The notes: generated by a model from the letters alone, not told the origin. Counted from the stretch's first letter, positions 27,487 to 38,185 are shown. The stretch is DNA of 64,000 nucleotides from Leptolyngbyaceae cyanobacterium C42_A2020_001 (GCA_015272515.1 JACYLN010000107.1:1-64000), one strand, 5' to 3'. A program made the numbers and translations.

Positions 27487-27897
27487 AGATGTTGTGAAAC
27501 CAACGCAGTTGATGAAAAAATCAAGACGATTATGCCAGACCCAGCTAATTGCGACGTGCTCGCCTAAGACAAAGCACCAGTAGCCTCACTCTACGGTACT
27601 ACACCATAACCCTATGTTGGGTCATCCTGGACTTGAGCAAGTAACAAAACAGCAATAGAGCAAAGAGATGTAAGGGCTTGATGACAGCCTCATCTTGTTT
27701 CAGTACACCCTGGCATCTTTGACGTTCTGATTGATAGACCCGTTAAAATACGTTAGAAGAGTACTGTGATGCCTATTTCACACATCGCTTTCACACATCG
27801 CTTCGGTATAAGCATCCTGTGTGGGGTACTTTAGTCTATAGCCTAGATTAAAAAATTCAACGATTTATTTGATTTCATTACTGGCTGAGTAACTGAT
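27487..27897. other. Intergenic region upstream of lepA
   Basis: 411 bases between the divergent RHH gene and lepA. It contains a tandem 13-bp repeat (27778-27803). No RNA gene or supported open frame seen. The promoter of lepA must lie here. Confidence 0.5.
27778..27803. repeat. Tandem 2 x 13-bp repeat upstream of lepA
   Basis: TCACACATCGCTT occurs twice head to tail, about 95 bases before the lepA start. Confidence 0.9.
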
Positions 27898-29706
<1,809 letters not shown>

Positions 29707-29806
29707 TTACTTGATCTGCTTGTTATCCTGCTAGGTTATTCAGTGGGGTGGTACTTTGAACTTTCTGGCAAAGTAACCAGAATCGATATAAATTTCAACT
29801 TCAGTT

Positions 29807-30055
29807 ATGGATGAACACCAAACTGCGAGGATTCTCTCTCAAACTTCTAATAGCGGTATTGTTCAGATGCCGGGGCGGAAGTTTCCGGGAATTGTAATTC
29901 AGGGTAATTCGCTGTTCAATCTGTTGGAACAAGTTCGTTACTGCCTTCAGCAAGCTAAACAGCATCAGGATGAGGAAGCATATTATGAAATCCTCATGCT
30001 AGCTGAGATGCTACAAGGTCAGCTCCTGAATTACGAAATGGTATCCCAATGCTGA
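29807..30055 (+). CDS. DUF6959 family protein
   Basis: 82 residues. The core GIVQMPGRKFPGIVIQGNSL followed by a helical second half (VRYCLQQAKQ, YYEILMLAEMLQGQLLNYE) matches DUF6959, a small family of unknown role. Its stop lies 7 bases into the following brnT remnant, which overlaps it. Confidence 0.75.
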   Translation: MDEHQTARILSQTSNSGIVQMPGRKFPGIVIQGNSLFNLLEQVRYCLQQAKQHQDEEAYYEILMLAEMLQGQLLNYEMVSQC

Positions 30056-30233
30056 TTGAACCTGATGCACGCTTTGATTATGGTGAAGACGCTGGGTCGG
30101 GATCGGCTTCTTGCAGAACGGTGTGGCGGTTGTTGTGTGGACAGAACGGCAAGATAACATCATCCGTATTATTTCAGCACGAAAGGCAAACCGATATGAA
30201 CGTCAACGACTCGAACAATACCTCACGTACTGA
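30049..30233 (+). pseudogene. brnT: BrnT toxin remnant, frameshifted and 5'-truncated
   Basis: Two frames together spell the second half of BrnT: ARFDYGED in one frame, then RWVGIGFLQNGVAVVVWTE and IIRIISARKANRYERQRLEQ in another, ending at TGA 30231-30233. The switch occurs at about 30090, where one base appears to be missing (GAAGACGCTGG would need an extra base to give GEDRW). The N-terminal ~45 residues of BrnT are absent. BrnT is an RNA-cleaving toxin of type II toxin-antitoxin systems; this copy should be inactive. The intact antitoxin gene brnA overlaps its end. Confidence 0.8.
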
Positions 30234-30474
30234 CTGGGCTGCTCTAGATGCGATGACCGATGAAGAAGTCGATTACTCAGATATCCCACCTTTGACCGAA
30301 GCATTCTTCGAGAATGCAACGCTGAGGATTCCGGCAAGCCAAGTTCGCAGCTTGATCCAGTTAGACGAGGAGTTATTGAAGTGGTATCAATCCCAGGAGA
30401 CGGATTATAAAACACTGGTGCGTTCTGTCCTACGCCGTTACATGGATGATAATCGTAATCGGCAAGCAGGCTAA
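30196..30474 (+). CDS. brnA: BrnA-type antitoxin
   Basis: 92 residues. TDWAALDAMTDEEVDYSDIPPLTEAFFENA followed by VRSLIQLDEELLKWYQSQETDYKTLVRSVLRRYM is the BrnA/DUF4415 pattern, with a C-terminal ribbon-helix-helix. The ATG at 30196 sits inside the last codons of the brnT remnant, the normal operon overlap. The family binds BrnT and represses its own promoter. Here its toxin is broken, so it may be a leftover or a free repressor. It converges with ccmO (81-base gap). Confidence 0.85.
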   Translation: MNVNDSNNTSRTDWAALDAMTDEEVDYSDIPPLTEAFFENATLRIPASQVRSLIQLDEELLKWYQSQETDYKTLVRSVLRRYMDDNRNRQAG

Positions 30475-30554
30475 CAACATGGTGGAGTGAACAGTGCGAA
30501 ATCTTCGTGCTCCGTTCTAGTTCTTTCACCGCCGCTCACTCTAGCCGATCTGCT

Positions 30555-31478
30555 TTAGGGTTTGCGGCGATCGCGCCGCCTGTGGCTGGGACGAGCAGGT
30601 TTTGAGGAGGACGGTTCAGAGCTGTCAGATCGATCCTCCGCCTCTACATCCATCTGCACCTCTTCTGGTTGCGGCTGCATTAAAGCAGATTGCTCAATTT
30701 CAAACGGCTTAGCATCAAGCTGAGCAGATTCTGGCAGAGCGCGATCGCCATTTGGTATTGTTAACTCTTTCATTTCCTGGGTCAATTCCGGCAGAGCAAC
30801 GGTTTCTTTCTGAGTCTCCTTGACTGCTAGCGGAATCTTCAACGGCTGCATTTCTTCAATCCAGCAACTCGCCAGCGGTAGAGTTTGATCCAGGTCCTCC
30901 AACGGACGGGGCACCAACATTACCGCGTGCAGTTCGCCAATCCGCTCGGCTTCTACCATACCCACATCCAGCGCCATCGCCACATTAGCTACCGACCCCC
31001 GCACGATCGCCGTACATAGTCCCGCGCCAATCGTTTCGTAGGCTGCCAGCACTACATCTGCAGCTTTCAGCATGGCATCCGCTGCTCCTACCATTGCTGG
31101 AAAGCCACGAGTTTCTAGCAACCCAACCGCTTGATTACTGAGTTTGCTGTGTCCCCGTCCCGTCGCGAGTTGTGCCAACCGATTGCCAATCGGCAACACC
31201 ACTTCCAGATTTGGCATGGGGCGTGGCACCACCAGCGTGGATAACTTTTGGCCAAATTGTTCCGCCCGTTCCGCCCCTTCCTGCACTGCTAACCGCACAT
31301 CTGCCACATTGCCGCGCACGATCGCCGTACAGTGCCCGCCTCCAATTTTTTCGTAGCCCACCAGCGTCACCCCTGAAGACTTCAGCATGTGATCCGCAAT
31401 CCCCACAATCGCAGGGAAGCTTTGGGCAGATACTAACCCCAATGCCATTTCGGTAAAGTCTTCGCGTCGGCTCATCAT
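30555..31478 (-). CDS. ccmO: Carboxysome shell protein CcmO, tandem BMC
   Basis: 307 residues with two bacterial-microcompartment domains in tandem (MALGLVSAQSFPAIVG from ~11 and AVGLLETRGFPAMVGAAD from ~115), giving a trimeric shell tile that mimics a hexamer. After the second domain (~200) comes a ~105-residue hydrophilic tail: acidic in the middle (EEVQMDVEAEDRSDSSEP) and basic at the end (HRRRDRRKP). CcmO is needed to build the beta-carboxysome shell. It is last in ccmK2-K1-L-M-N-O; the start could be the second methionine (31475). Confidence 0.95.
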   Translation of the reverse strand: MMSRREDFTEMALGLVSAQSFPAIVGIADHMLKSSGVTLVGYEKIGGGHCTAIVRGNVADVRLAVQEGAERAEQFGQKLSTLVVPRPMPNLEVVLPIGNRLAQLATGRGHSKLSNQAVGLLETRGFPAMVGAADAMLKAADVVLAAYETIGAGLCTAIVRGSVANVAMALDVGMVEAERIGELHAVMLVPRPLEDLDQTLPLASCWIEEMQPLKIPLAVKETQKETVALPELTQEMKELTIPNGDRALPESAQLDAKPFEIEQSALMQPQPEEVQMDVEAEDRSDSSEPSSSKPARPSHRRRDRRKP

Positions 31479-31524
31479 TCAATCACGTCCGGTGGTAACT
31501 CCTATCCTAACGGGAATTAACAAG

Positions 31525-31552
31525 GAGGGATGCTGGCTTCAACGTCCCTCCC
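31525..31552 (-). promoter_or_regulatory. Hairpin between ccmN and ccmO
   Basis: GGAGGGA and TCCCTCC form a perfect 7-bp stem with a 14-base loop; flanking ATTAA/TTAAT can extend it. It lies 10 bases after the ccmN stop and 46 before ccmO. No T-run, so it is not a classic terminator. The loop contains GATGCTGGCTTCAA, which recurs with two extra bases in the ccmK2-ccmK1 spacer. Confidence 0.6.
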
Positions 31553-31562
31553 AAATTAATCG

Positions 31563-32189
31563 TCAATCGTCCCACGGATCATCTGGGTTGGTAGCATTTT
31601 GGTCAGGCAGGGCAGAGGTGCTACGGGGATGGTGGGGAAACATTTTGACAAACATACGATTCACATAAACCTGACCATAGACGCTCACTCCGGTTTGTGC
31701 CCCCTCATTCTGGGAAGCTAAGTCATTCACTTCTGTCTGAGCAACAGGCTCGGCTGACAACGATGGAATGGGTTGCGCTGTTCCAGATGGGGGGTAAATC
31801 ACCGTATTGATTGCTTTGAGTTCGGTTGGAGGACGGCTGGAATCCCCAATTAAAGAGCCAGGTGGAATAATTTGCCCCCACTCAACGCGAGTGTTGAGAA
31901 TTGTGGAAGCTGCCCCAATGCAAGCGTTTGCACCAACCTGGACGTGCCCAATCAACAGCACTTCTGCCCCAATGTTGGCACCTTCGCCAATCTCCAGTAC
32001 TCCATTGTGAGCATGAAGAATTGCCCCAATTCCTATACAGGCACCTGCCTTGATAACAATCCGACTATCGGGGTCTGCTTGAAGCAACACGCCAGGAGCG
32101 ATCGCAACCCCTGCCTGAATCGTCACATCACCACTGGTGTAATAGTGCGATGTACTGATGGGGCGTAGCTGTAAAGATCGCAAAGACAT
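31563..32189 (-). CDS. ccmN: Carboxysome scaffold protein CcmN
   Basis: 208 residues. The N-terminal ~130 residues are hexapeptide (left-handed beta-helix) repeats that bind CcmM; a linker leads to a C-terminal amphipathic helix (SVYGQVYVNRMFVKMFPHH, about 175-193), the encapsulation peptide that recruits the shell. The ATG at 32189 has GGGGG upstream and gives the family's start; an upstream start at 32252 adds an unrelated stretch. After the peptide there is an additional ~16-residue acidic tail (ALPDQNATNPDDPWDD). Confidence 0.93.
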   Translation of the reverse strand: MSLRSLQLRPISTSHYYTSGDVTIQAGVAIAPGVLLQADPDSRIVIKAGACIGIGAILHAHNGVLEIGEGANIGAEVLLIGHVQVGANACIGAASTILNTRVEWGQIIPPGSLIGDSSRPPTELKAINTVIYPPSGTAQPIPSLSAEPVAQTEVNDLASQNEGAQTGVSVYGQVYVNRMFVKMFPHHPRSTSALPDQNATNPDDPWDD

Positions 32190-32210
32190 TAAACCCCCTC
32201 TAAGAAAGTA

Positions 32211-32230
32211 GAAGGCAAAGGAAGGCAAAG
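32211..32230. repeat. Tandem 2 x 10-bp repeat in the ccmM-ccmN spacer
   Basis: GAAGGCAAAG is repeated twice head to tail in the 165-base gap between ccmM and ccmN. Confidence 0.9.
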
Positions 32231-32354
32231 GCTGATCCAGGTAATAGACCACTCACTGTCAAGGCGAATGGGAAGCAAACACGATTGACCAATCACCAGC
32301 CCTAATGACCCATGACCAAGTTCATACAGACTCGTCAGCCCTTCACCCTCTTTC

Positions 32355-34385
32355 CTACTTCTTCCCTGGCTTTTGAATAATGGTTTCAACTACGCGGCGT
32401 TTCGCTTTTGGATCCGTTCCAACCAGCCGCACGTAATCGCCAGCATGTTCATTGACAAAAGCATTCAGTGCTGCCATCACATCGGCATCTCGATTTGCCT
32501 GAATTGCCCCACCACTTTGCCAGGAACTCGTCTTAAAGCGGCGTTCATCAGCATACTCTGTGCTAATTCGACAACCCTGAGCTAACAACTGCCGCACCTG
32601 GCTAGCAACATCTCCATTCAATCGCCCACTTCCGTTGCTGGTAGGGGCTTTGTAGGCAGGAGCCGCAGTACCACCATAGGAAGTTGATGCGCTTGCTGCC
32701 TTCGTGGCTGGTGCACCACCTTTTCCATTCGGGCGCTGAATAATTACTTCAGCCACACGACGTTTCCCTTTAGGGTCAACTCCCACCAACCGAACGTAAT
32801 CATGGCTGTGTTCACTCAAAAGAGTCTGAACTGCAGCGATCGCCTCAGAATCCCGTCGCGCTTGAATGGCAGGTGCACTCGTCCAGGAGCTAGTCCGAAA
32901 CCGACGCTCATCTGCGTATTCCACCCCGACAGTGTAGCCCTGAGCCATCAATTGACTAATTTGCTGTGCCCACTCAGAACCGCTACTCGCAGGTGCTGCA
33001 TTGCTATAGGACGAATGGCTGGGTGCACTATGAGATACAGATCCACTAACCGCCAAGTGAGGCGATTTACCATTTGGTCGCTGAATAATCATTTCCGCAA
33101 CTCGCCGCTTCGCCTTAGGGTCAATCCCAATCAACCGCACATATTCACCGGGATGTTCTCGCATACATGCATCCAATCCTGCCAGCACATCCGACTCACG
33201 GGTTGATTGAATCGGGGTACAGCTCGTCCAGGAACTGGTTTGGAAGCGGCGAGCATCTGCGTGCTCCATGCCAATTCGCGCTCCTTGAGCCAGTAACTGC
33301 CGCACCTGCGCCACGAGATCCGCTGCCCCACTACCACCAGTCTGACCATTAGAAACCCCATAAGTTGAAGCCTTAGGGGCTGAATAGGTGTAGGAAGGAC
33401 TACCTCCACTGGAAACTGCCTGTCCTGGTTTATCTCCAGGGCGTTGAATAATTGTCTCCAAAACCCGCTTCTTCGCTTTGGTGTCAATCCCAATCAAGCG
33501 CACATATTCACCAGCGTGCTCAGTCAGGCAGCTATTCAACTCTGCCAACACCTGAGACTCATTGCTTGCTTGAATTGGCGCACAGCTTTTCCAGGAACTG
33601 GTTTGAAAGCGGCGCTCATCTGCGTGCTCTGTCCCGATCCGATATCCCTGCGCCAACAATTGCCGTACATGGCTAACCACATTAGAATCCATACTCCCTC
33701 CCTTTGTGAGTTGGCGCTGAGATTCGCCCTCACCTGACAAATTTGCTGTTGTAGATTGTCCAAACTCGTTCGGAATTGCTGAAATCGGAGCTACAGTTTC
33801 AGTCCTGTAATGCCCTGATTGCAGCGCCTTATTAATCCCTGCCACGTGAGCGGCAAACACCCTATCCGACTCCTGCACATCCGGTAAGCGATCGGCTTGC
33901 TGCTGGCTGGTAATCACTGCACCGGATGGAACAAACTTTCCGGGTGGGATTTCCACATCCTGAATCAATGCATGCATCATCACCACGCAACCGTGTCCAA
34001 GTCGAGCGTTGAACACGGTGGAGCGAAACCCAATAAAACAGTCATCCCCAATGTAGGCAGGACCATGAACTAAGGCCATGTGCGTAATCGCAACATTGCT
34101 GCCAATCCAAACGGAATAGGACGAGCCATCATCCCCAACCACGCGGCTTTGCTCAAGTCCATGAACAACAACGCCATCCTGAACAGTAGAGCTGTTACCA
34201 ATATGAAACGGTCCTCCCTCATCCGCCCGGATTGAAGTTCCTGGCGCAATCAATACATTAGAACCAATCCGAACATCCCCAATCACATTTGAGAAGGAGT
34301 GAACGTAAGCGGTTTCGTGTATCTTCGGCTCGGTCAAATTCTTTGACCAGGGGATTGGAGGAGCCGCATGACTACGGACTGCCAT
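32355..34385 (-). CDS. ccmM: Carboxysome scaffold CcmM, gamma-carbonic anhydrase plus four RbcS-like domains
   Basis: 676 residues. Residues 1-200 form a gamma-carbonic-anhydrase-like beta-helix with the three zinc histidines (His75, His102, His107). Four RbcS-like (SSUL) modules follow at ~236-318, 357-439, 473-555 and 593-675, joined by Ser/Ala/Gly-rich linkers; they condense Rubisco. SSUL1 and SSUL2 each hold a cysteine pair 18 residues apart (Cys268/286, Cys389/407); SSUL3 and SSUL4 lack it. The cysteine pair that follows the anhydrase domain in catalytically active CcmM proteins is not seen (residues 188-205). I start at 34385 ([10 protein letters not shown]). A second product probably starts inside at 33692. 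Confidence 0.96.
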   Translation of the reverse strand: MAVRSHAAPPIPWSKNLTEPKIHETAYVHSFSNVIGDVRIGSNVLIAPGTSIRADEGGPFHIGNSSTVQDGVVVHGLEQSRVVGDDGSSYSVWIGSNVAITHMALVHGPAYIGDDCFIGFRSTVFNARLGHGCVVMMHALIQDVEIPPGKFVPSGAVITSQQQADRLPDVQESDRVFAAHVAGINKALQSGHYRTETVAPISAIPNEFGQSTTANLSGEGESQRQLTKGGSMDSNVVSHVRQLLAQGYRIGTEHADERRFQTSSWKSCAPIQASNESQVLAELNSCLTEHAGEYVRLIGIDTKAKKRVLETIIQRPGDKPGQAVSSGGSPSYTYSAPKASTYGVSNGQTGGSGAADLVAQVRQLLAQGARIGMEHADARRFQTSSWTSCTPIQSTRESDVLAGLDACMREHPGEYVRLIGIDPKAKRRVAEMIIQRPNGKSPHLAVSGSVSHSAPSHSSYSNAAPASSGSEWAQQISQLMAQGYTVGVEYADERRFRTSSWTSAPAIQARRDSEAIAAVQTLLSEHSHDYVRLVGVDPKGKRRVAEVIIQRPNGKGGAPATKAASASTSYGGTAAPAYKAPTSNGSGRLNGDVASQVRQLLAQGCRISTEYADERRFKTSSWQSGGAIQANRDADVMAALNAFVNEHAGDYVRLVGTDPKAKRRVVETIIQKPGKK
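33692..33706 (-). promoter_or_regulatory. Internal ribosome-binding site for the short CcmM isoform
   Basis: On the minus strand, AAGGGAGGGAGT immediately precedes an in-frame ATG at 33692 (Met232), just before SSUL1. The product would be 445 residues made of the four SSUL modules only. In Synechococcus the short form (M35) arises from such an internal start; here the same layout with four modules is predicted. Confidence 0.75.
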
Positions 34386-34413
34386 AGGGTGAAAATCTCC
34401 AAAGGTCTGCTCA

Positions 34414-34716
34414 CTAGCGATCCTGATCTCGCTTGCTGTAGAGAAGCCGATTCTCAACGCCGACCGTATCAATAATGGCGATTACGGCTGCATCAAGGGG
34501 GCGCTGTTCGCTCCCTGGAACCTGACGAGCGGCACTGCCATGACTGACTAGTACCCACTCGCCAACTCCCGCACCGACATTGTCGGCAGCCACTTCGTAG
34601 CCAGAGAGAGGTTCACCGTCGTCGTCAATGAATTGAACGACTAAGAACTTAGTACCCCTGAGACTTGGCTCCTTTTGTGTACTGGTGACTGTGCCAAGAA
34701 CTCTGGCAATCTGCAT
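34414..34716 (-). CDS. ccmL: Carboxysome pentameric vertex protein CcmL
   Basis: 100 residues. [19 protein letters not shown] and [22 protein letters not shown] are diagnostic of the EutN/CcmL pentamers that cap the shell vertices. The ATG at 34716 gives the family N-terminus; the in-frame start at 34776 adds 20 unrelated residues. It lies between ccmK1 and ccmM, 28 bases upstream of the latter. Confidence 0.96.
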   Translation of the reverse strand: MQIARVLGTVTSTQKEPSLRGTKFLVVQFIDDDGEPLSGYEVAADNVGAGVGEWVLVSHGSAARQVPGSEQRPLDAAVIAIIDTVGVENRLLYSKRDQDR

Positions 34717-34762
34717 TAGACGTTTTCCGAGCAATGGATCATGAATTGGCTTAACGAAGAAG

Positions 34763-34783
34763 ATCCGAAAACACATTTCGGAT
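34763..34783 (-). promoter_or_regulatory. Hairpin between ccmK1 and ccmL
   Basis: ATCCGAAA and TTTCGGAT form a perfect 8-bp stem around ACACA (minus-strand loop TGTGT). It lies about 15 bases after the ccmK1 stop and 46 bases before the ccmL start. No T-run follows. It may stabilise the 3' end of the abundant ccmK message or slow transcription into ccmL. Confidence 0.65.
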
Positions 34784-34797
34784 ACATCAGTTAGCCG

Positions 34798-35139
34798 TTA
34801 GGGGCGGTTCAACGGACGAATGCCGCTGACGCTCTCACGGAATGGCTCAACTGCCTCGGTGTAGCGAATTGGCAGAACGTATTCCAGGTTCTCGTGAGGG
34901 CGAGCGATGATGTGGGTAGACAATACCTGCCCACCGTTGACTCGCTTCACGCTTTCGATACCAGCAGCAACGGATGCTTGCACTTCAGAAACATCACCCC
35001 GAACGATCACGGTGACGCGTCCACTTCCAATCTTCTCGTAACCAACCAATGTTACGCGAGCAGCTTTCACCATTGCGTCGGCTGCTTCGACCACAGCGGG
35101 GAATCCTAAGGTCTCCACCATTCCTACTGCGATTGCCAT
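34798..35139 (-). CDS. ccmK1: Carboxysome hexameric shell protein CcmK1
   Basis: 113 residues with one BMC domain ([20 protein letters not shown], pore loop KIGSG) and a C-terminal extension ([14 protein letters not shown]) that distinguishes it from the shorter CcmK2 beside it. Hexamers tile the shell facets and their pores pass bicarbonate and sugar phosphates. GGGAG lies seven bases before the ATG at 35139. The two CcmK proteins are nearly identical over the first 95 residues. Confidence 0.95.
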   Translation of the reverse strand: MAIAVGMVETLGFPAVVEAADAMVKAARVTLVGYEKIGSGRVTVIVRGDVSEVQASVAAGIESVKRVNGGQVLSTHIIARPHENLEYVLPIRYTEAVEPFRESVSGIRPLNRP

Positions 35140-35245
35140 GTCAATACTCCCTTCCAATCAAATTTTTTAGAGAAAACACAATGCTACAAACTAAGTGATG
35201 CTGGCGCTTCAAGTGTCCTTATTTAAGGAGCGATCGCCCGCCAGG

Positions 35246-35554
35246 TCACATTCGGAATTGATCTACCGCTTCGGTATACCGAATGGGTAGAACATACTCC
35301 AGATTTTCGTGAGGGCGAGCAATAATGTGAGTGGAAATCACTTCACCACCATTGACACGCTTTGCAGATTCAATACCAGCCGCCACCGATGCTTGCACCT
35401 CGGAGACATCACCGCGAACGATCACGGTAACGCGACCACTTCCAATCTTTTCGTAACCAACGAGAGTGACACGAGCGGCTTTCACCATAGCGTCTGCCGC
35501 TTCCACGACAGCGGGAAACCCTCTCGTCTCAATCATTCCGACTGCAATAGGCAT
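35246..35554 (-). CDS. ccmK2: Carboxysome hexameric shell protein CcmK2
   Basis: 102 residues ([20 protein letters not shown], pore loop KIGSG, C-terminal AVDQFRM), the major facet protein. First gene of the ccm operon; the promoter must lie in the ~700-base gap before the divergent ndhF4. The 106-base spacer to ccmK1 contains a short TCCTT/AAGGA hairpin and a GATGCTGGCGCTTCAA segment that recurs in the ccmN-ccmO spacer. Confidence 0.95.
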   Translation of the reverse strand: MPIAVGMIETRGFPAVVEAADAMVKAARVTLVGYEKIGSGRVTVIVRGDVSEVQASVAAGIESAKRVNGGEVISTHIIARPHENLEYVLPIRYTEAVDQFRM

Positions 35555-36255
35555 TCTAAGGCTCCTGATAAGTGAAACTAATACTTATGAAAAGGAATGA
35601 AAATTTTGACGGGAAAGCCCATCTTTTCAAGCCTTATCAAGGTTTTCACTATGCTTAGACCAAGCATACGGGGGAGGCTGTCACTTAAGCAATATAAAGT
35701 CCAATGATAGTTGCAAATTTCGAGCATTAACTAGACTTATAGAAGTCACGAAATCTGTCACCTGGGCTAGATATTCAGTCCCTCATGCAATTTTCTATGA
35801 TTTGTACCCTTCGGCTACGCGATCGCAAACTAAGTTTAAGTTGGCGAGAGCCTCAACCAAAGCGAGTTTTAAGGTTAATAAAGAAAATCAAAAAAATAAA
35901 AACAGAAACATCGGATACATACTTTGGCTACAAAGTTCGTAGATTTTGTGCAAGAAAGTTTAGAATTACATTACTTAAATATAAGATATATTTATATATA
36001 GAAGTTCATGGTTGTCCATCATTGTTTTTCTAGATGAAACGTTTTATGGTTGAGGCATTACAAAATCACACTAGAAACAACATTAGTCACGTCAGAAAGC
36101 CTACCTGGCATCGGCATTTGGTTGATTGGCTTCGCTCTAAGCTTTCTGACCAAAGCTATGTCTAACAGGCGATTTGCTCGATCTCCGCACTCATTAAGGT
36201 AGTGGAGATATTTTTACGTATTTTGGGTTGTGGCTTGAACGGGGAAGGGTGGTTA
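35555..36255. other. Divergent ccmK2 / ndhF4 promoter region
   Basis: About 700 bases, clearly richer in A and T than its surroundings between ~35860 and 36010. An 82-codon open frame at 35785 is Lys/Ile-rich and unlike a protein I know, so I do not call it. The right part holds hairpin element B (36091-36159). Regulators of the CO2-concentrating genes (CmpR/CcmR family) probably act here; I cannot assign sites. Confidence 0.6.
36091..36159. repeat. 69-bp hairpin element, copy B
   Basis: It starts GTCAGAAAGCC and ends CAAAGCTAT. Its inner arms, GTCAGAAAGC and GCTTTCTGAC, are perfect inverted repeats, and a second small stem (AAGCC/GGCTT) lies within. Same length as copy A (23299-23367). It is about 97 bases before the ndhF4 start. 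Confidence 0.8.
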
Positions 36256-38109
36256 ATGCAAGAGCTTTTGTTGGAAGCAAGCTGGTTAATTCCGCTTTAT
36301 GGGCTAGTTGGAGCGGTGCTGACATTACCCTGGTCTACAGGGTACATCCGGCGCACAGGACCTCGCCCCGCTGCCTACTTCAACCTGCTGATGACGATCG
36401 CAGCATTGGTGCACGGAGCGATCGCGTTTCGGGCTAGCCTTAGCCTTGCCCCCGACCCCATCGTGATTCATTGGTTTAAGGCAGCCGATCTAGACTTATC
36501 GTTTGCGCTTGATATTTCTCCTGTGAGCCTGGGAGCGGCTGAACTGGTCACAGGTTTGAGTATTTTGGCTCAGTTTTTTTCGTTGGGCTACATGGAGAAG
36601 GATTGGGCACTGGCACGATTCTTCGCGCTTATGGGATTTTTTGAAGGTGCTATGACGGGCCTAGCACTGAGTGATTCACTGTTTTTGTCCTATGCCCTGC
36701 TAGAGATGTTGACACTCTCCACATATCTACTTGTGGGCTTCTGGTACGCTCAGCCATTGGTTGTGACAGCAGCACGTGATGCTTTTCTAACTAAGCGTGT
36801 GGGAGATGTGTTGCTGCTGATGGGAGTTGTGGCATTGGCAACCCTGTCTGGAACTTTAAACTTTCAGGAGCTTTACGACTGGGCTGAGACCGCGACCCTC
36901 ACACCAACAGTGTCTACTTTGTTGGGGTTAGCTTTAATTTCTGGACCCATTGGGAAATGTGCCCAGTTCCCTCTGCATATGTGGTTGGATGAGGCTATGG
37001 AGGGACCTAACCCAGCCTCAATTTTGCGAAACTCGGTTGTGGTCGCCTGCGGAGCGTATATTCTGATTAAGCTACAGCCCATTCTAATTTTGTCACCCAC
37101 CGCATCGATCGCGCTGGTGGTGTTGGGAACAATGACGGCGATTGGAGCGTCCCTGGTGGCGATCGCTCAGATTGATATCAAGCGGGCACTCTCTCACTCC
37201 ACCAGTGCCTACCTGGGTATTGTCTTCATCGCAGTCGGGATGCAGTGGACAAACGTCGCCTTGATGGTGCTGTTTGCTCATGCGATCGCCAAAGCTCTGT
37301 TATTCATGAGCACAGGTTCGATCATCGTCACCACAAGCACCCAAGACATTACAGAAATGGGCGGATTGTGGTCTCGGATGCCAGCAACCACCACAGCTTT
37401 TGTAACCGGGGCTTCAGGGCTAATCGGGTTACTCCCCTTAGGTGGCTTTTGGTCCATGCGAGAGGGAATTAACGCCTTCTGGTACGACGATGTTTGGCTG
37501 GTTGGGGTTTTATTAATCGTCAATGCGTTGACCGCCTTCAACTTAACCCGAGTTTTCCGGCTAGTGTTTTTAGGCTCTCCCAAAGTTAAGACCCGTCGTG
37601 CTCCAGAAGTCCCCTGGACGATGGCGGTTCCAATGGTATCGCTGACAATCATTACCCTGCTCGTTCCTGCCATTCTGAATCGGCTATACCTTCTACCAGA
37701 CTGGGCATATATGAATCAGTCTGCGGTTGTGCTGCTCATGCTGTCTGGATTGATAGGATTTTTGGCAGGCGCATTGGCTCGGTTTAGCGGTGTTTGGACA
37801 CGCTCCGTCCAGATGCCCTTTAAATTTCTACAAGATATGCTTGCCTACGACTTCTATGTCGATCAACTTTATCGAGTGACTGTGATTTGGCTGGTCAACC
37901 TCGTTTCACAGTTTAGTGCCTGGTTCGATCGCTACATCGTTGATGGAGTCGTCAACCTGGTAGGACTGGCATCCATTTTTAGTGGTGAGAGTTTGAAGTA
38001 TAGCGTCTCTGGACAATCTCAGCTCTACCTGCTGACAATTTTGCTGGGCGTGAGCTTTCTGGGGGTATGGCTCACTTATCCTATGTGGAATGCCCTGCTG
38101 AACTACTAG
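36256..38109 (+). CDS. ndhF4: NDH-1 subunit NdhF4 (CO2-uptake type)
   Basis: 617 residues, ~15 transmembrane helices of the NuoL/NdhF proton-antiporter family. In the NDH-1MS' complex it forms, with NdhD4 and CupB, the constitutive CO2-uptake module that converts CO2 to bicarbonate on thylakoid membranes. ATG at 36256 with AAGGGTGG upstream, starting MQELLLEASWLIPLYG. Assignment to F4 rather than F3 rests on the adjacent cupB-like gene, lack of cupS, and the same position beside ccmK as in Nostoc. Confidence 0.88.
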   Translation: MQELLLEASWLIPLYGLVGAVLTLPWSTGYIRRTGPRPAAYFNLLMTIAALVHGAIAFRASLSLAPDPIVIHWFKAADLDLSFALDISPVSLGAAELVTGLSILAQFFSLGYMEKDWALARFFALMGFFEGAMTGLALSDSLFLSYALLEMLTLSTYLLVGFWYAQPLVVTAARDAFLTKRVGDVLLLMGVVALATLSGTLNFQELYDWAETATLTPTVSTLLGLALISGPIGKCAQFPLHMWLDEAMEGPNPASILRNSVVVACGAYILIKLQPILILSPTASIALVVLGTMTAIGASLVAIAQIDIKRALSHSTSAYLGIVFIAVGMQWTNVALMVLFAHAIAKALLFMSTGSIIVTTSTQDITEMGGLWSRMPATTTAFVTGASGLIGLLPLGGFWSMREGINAFWYDDVWLVGVLLIVNALTAFNLTRVFRLVFLGSPKVKTRRAPEVPWTMAVPMVSLTIITLLVPAILNRLYLLPDWAYMNQSAVVLLMLSGLIGFLAGALARFSGVWTRSVQMPFKFLQDMLAYDFYVDQLYRVTVIWLVNLVSQFSAWFDRYIVDGVVNLVGLASIFSGESLKYSVSGQSQLYLLTILLGVSFLGVWLTYPMWNALLNY

Positions 38110-38185
38110 ATCGGCTGGCTTTATCAAACAAACCCCAATTCTCAGCCTGGTCCCTCATTTGGTTTCAATGTTTATCTCCTAACCT

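Noticed and set aside
35785-36033. 82-codon frame between ccmK2 and ndhF4
   Set aside because: Lys/Ile-rich product from an AT-rich stretch, no motif, poor ribosome site.
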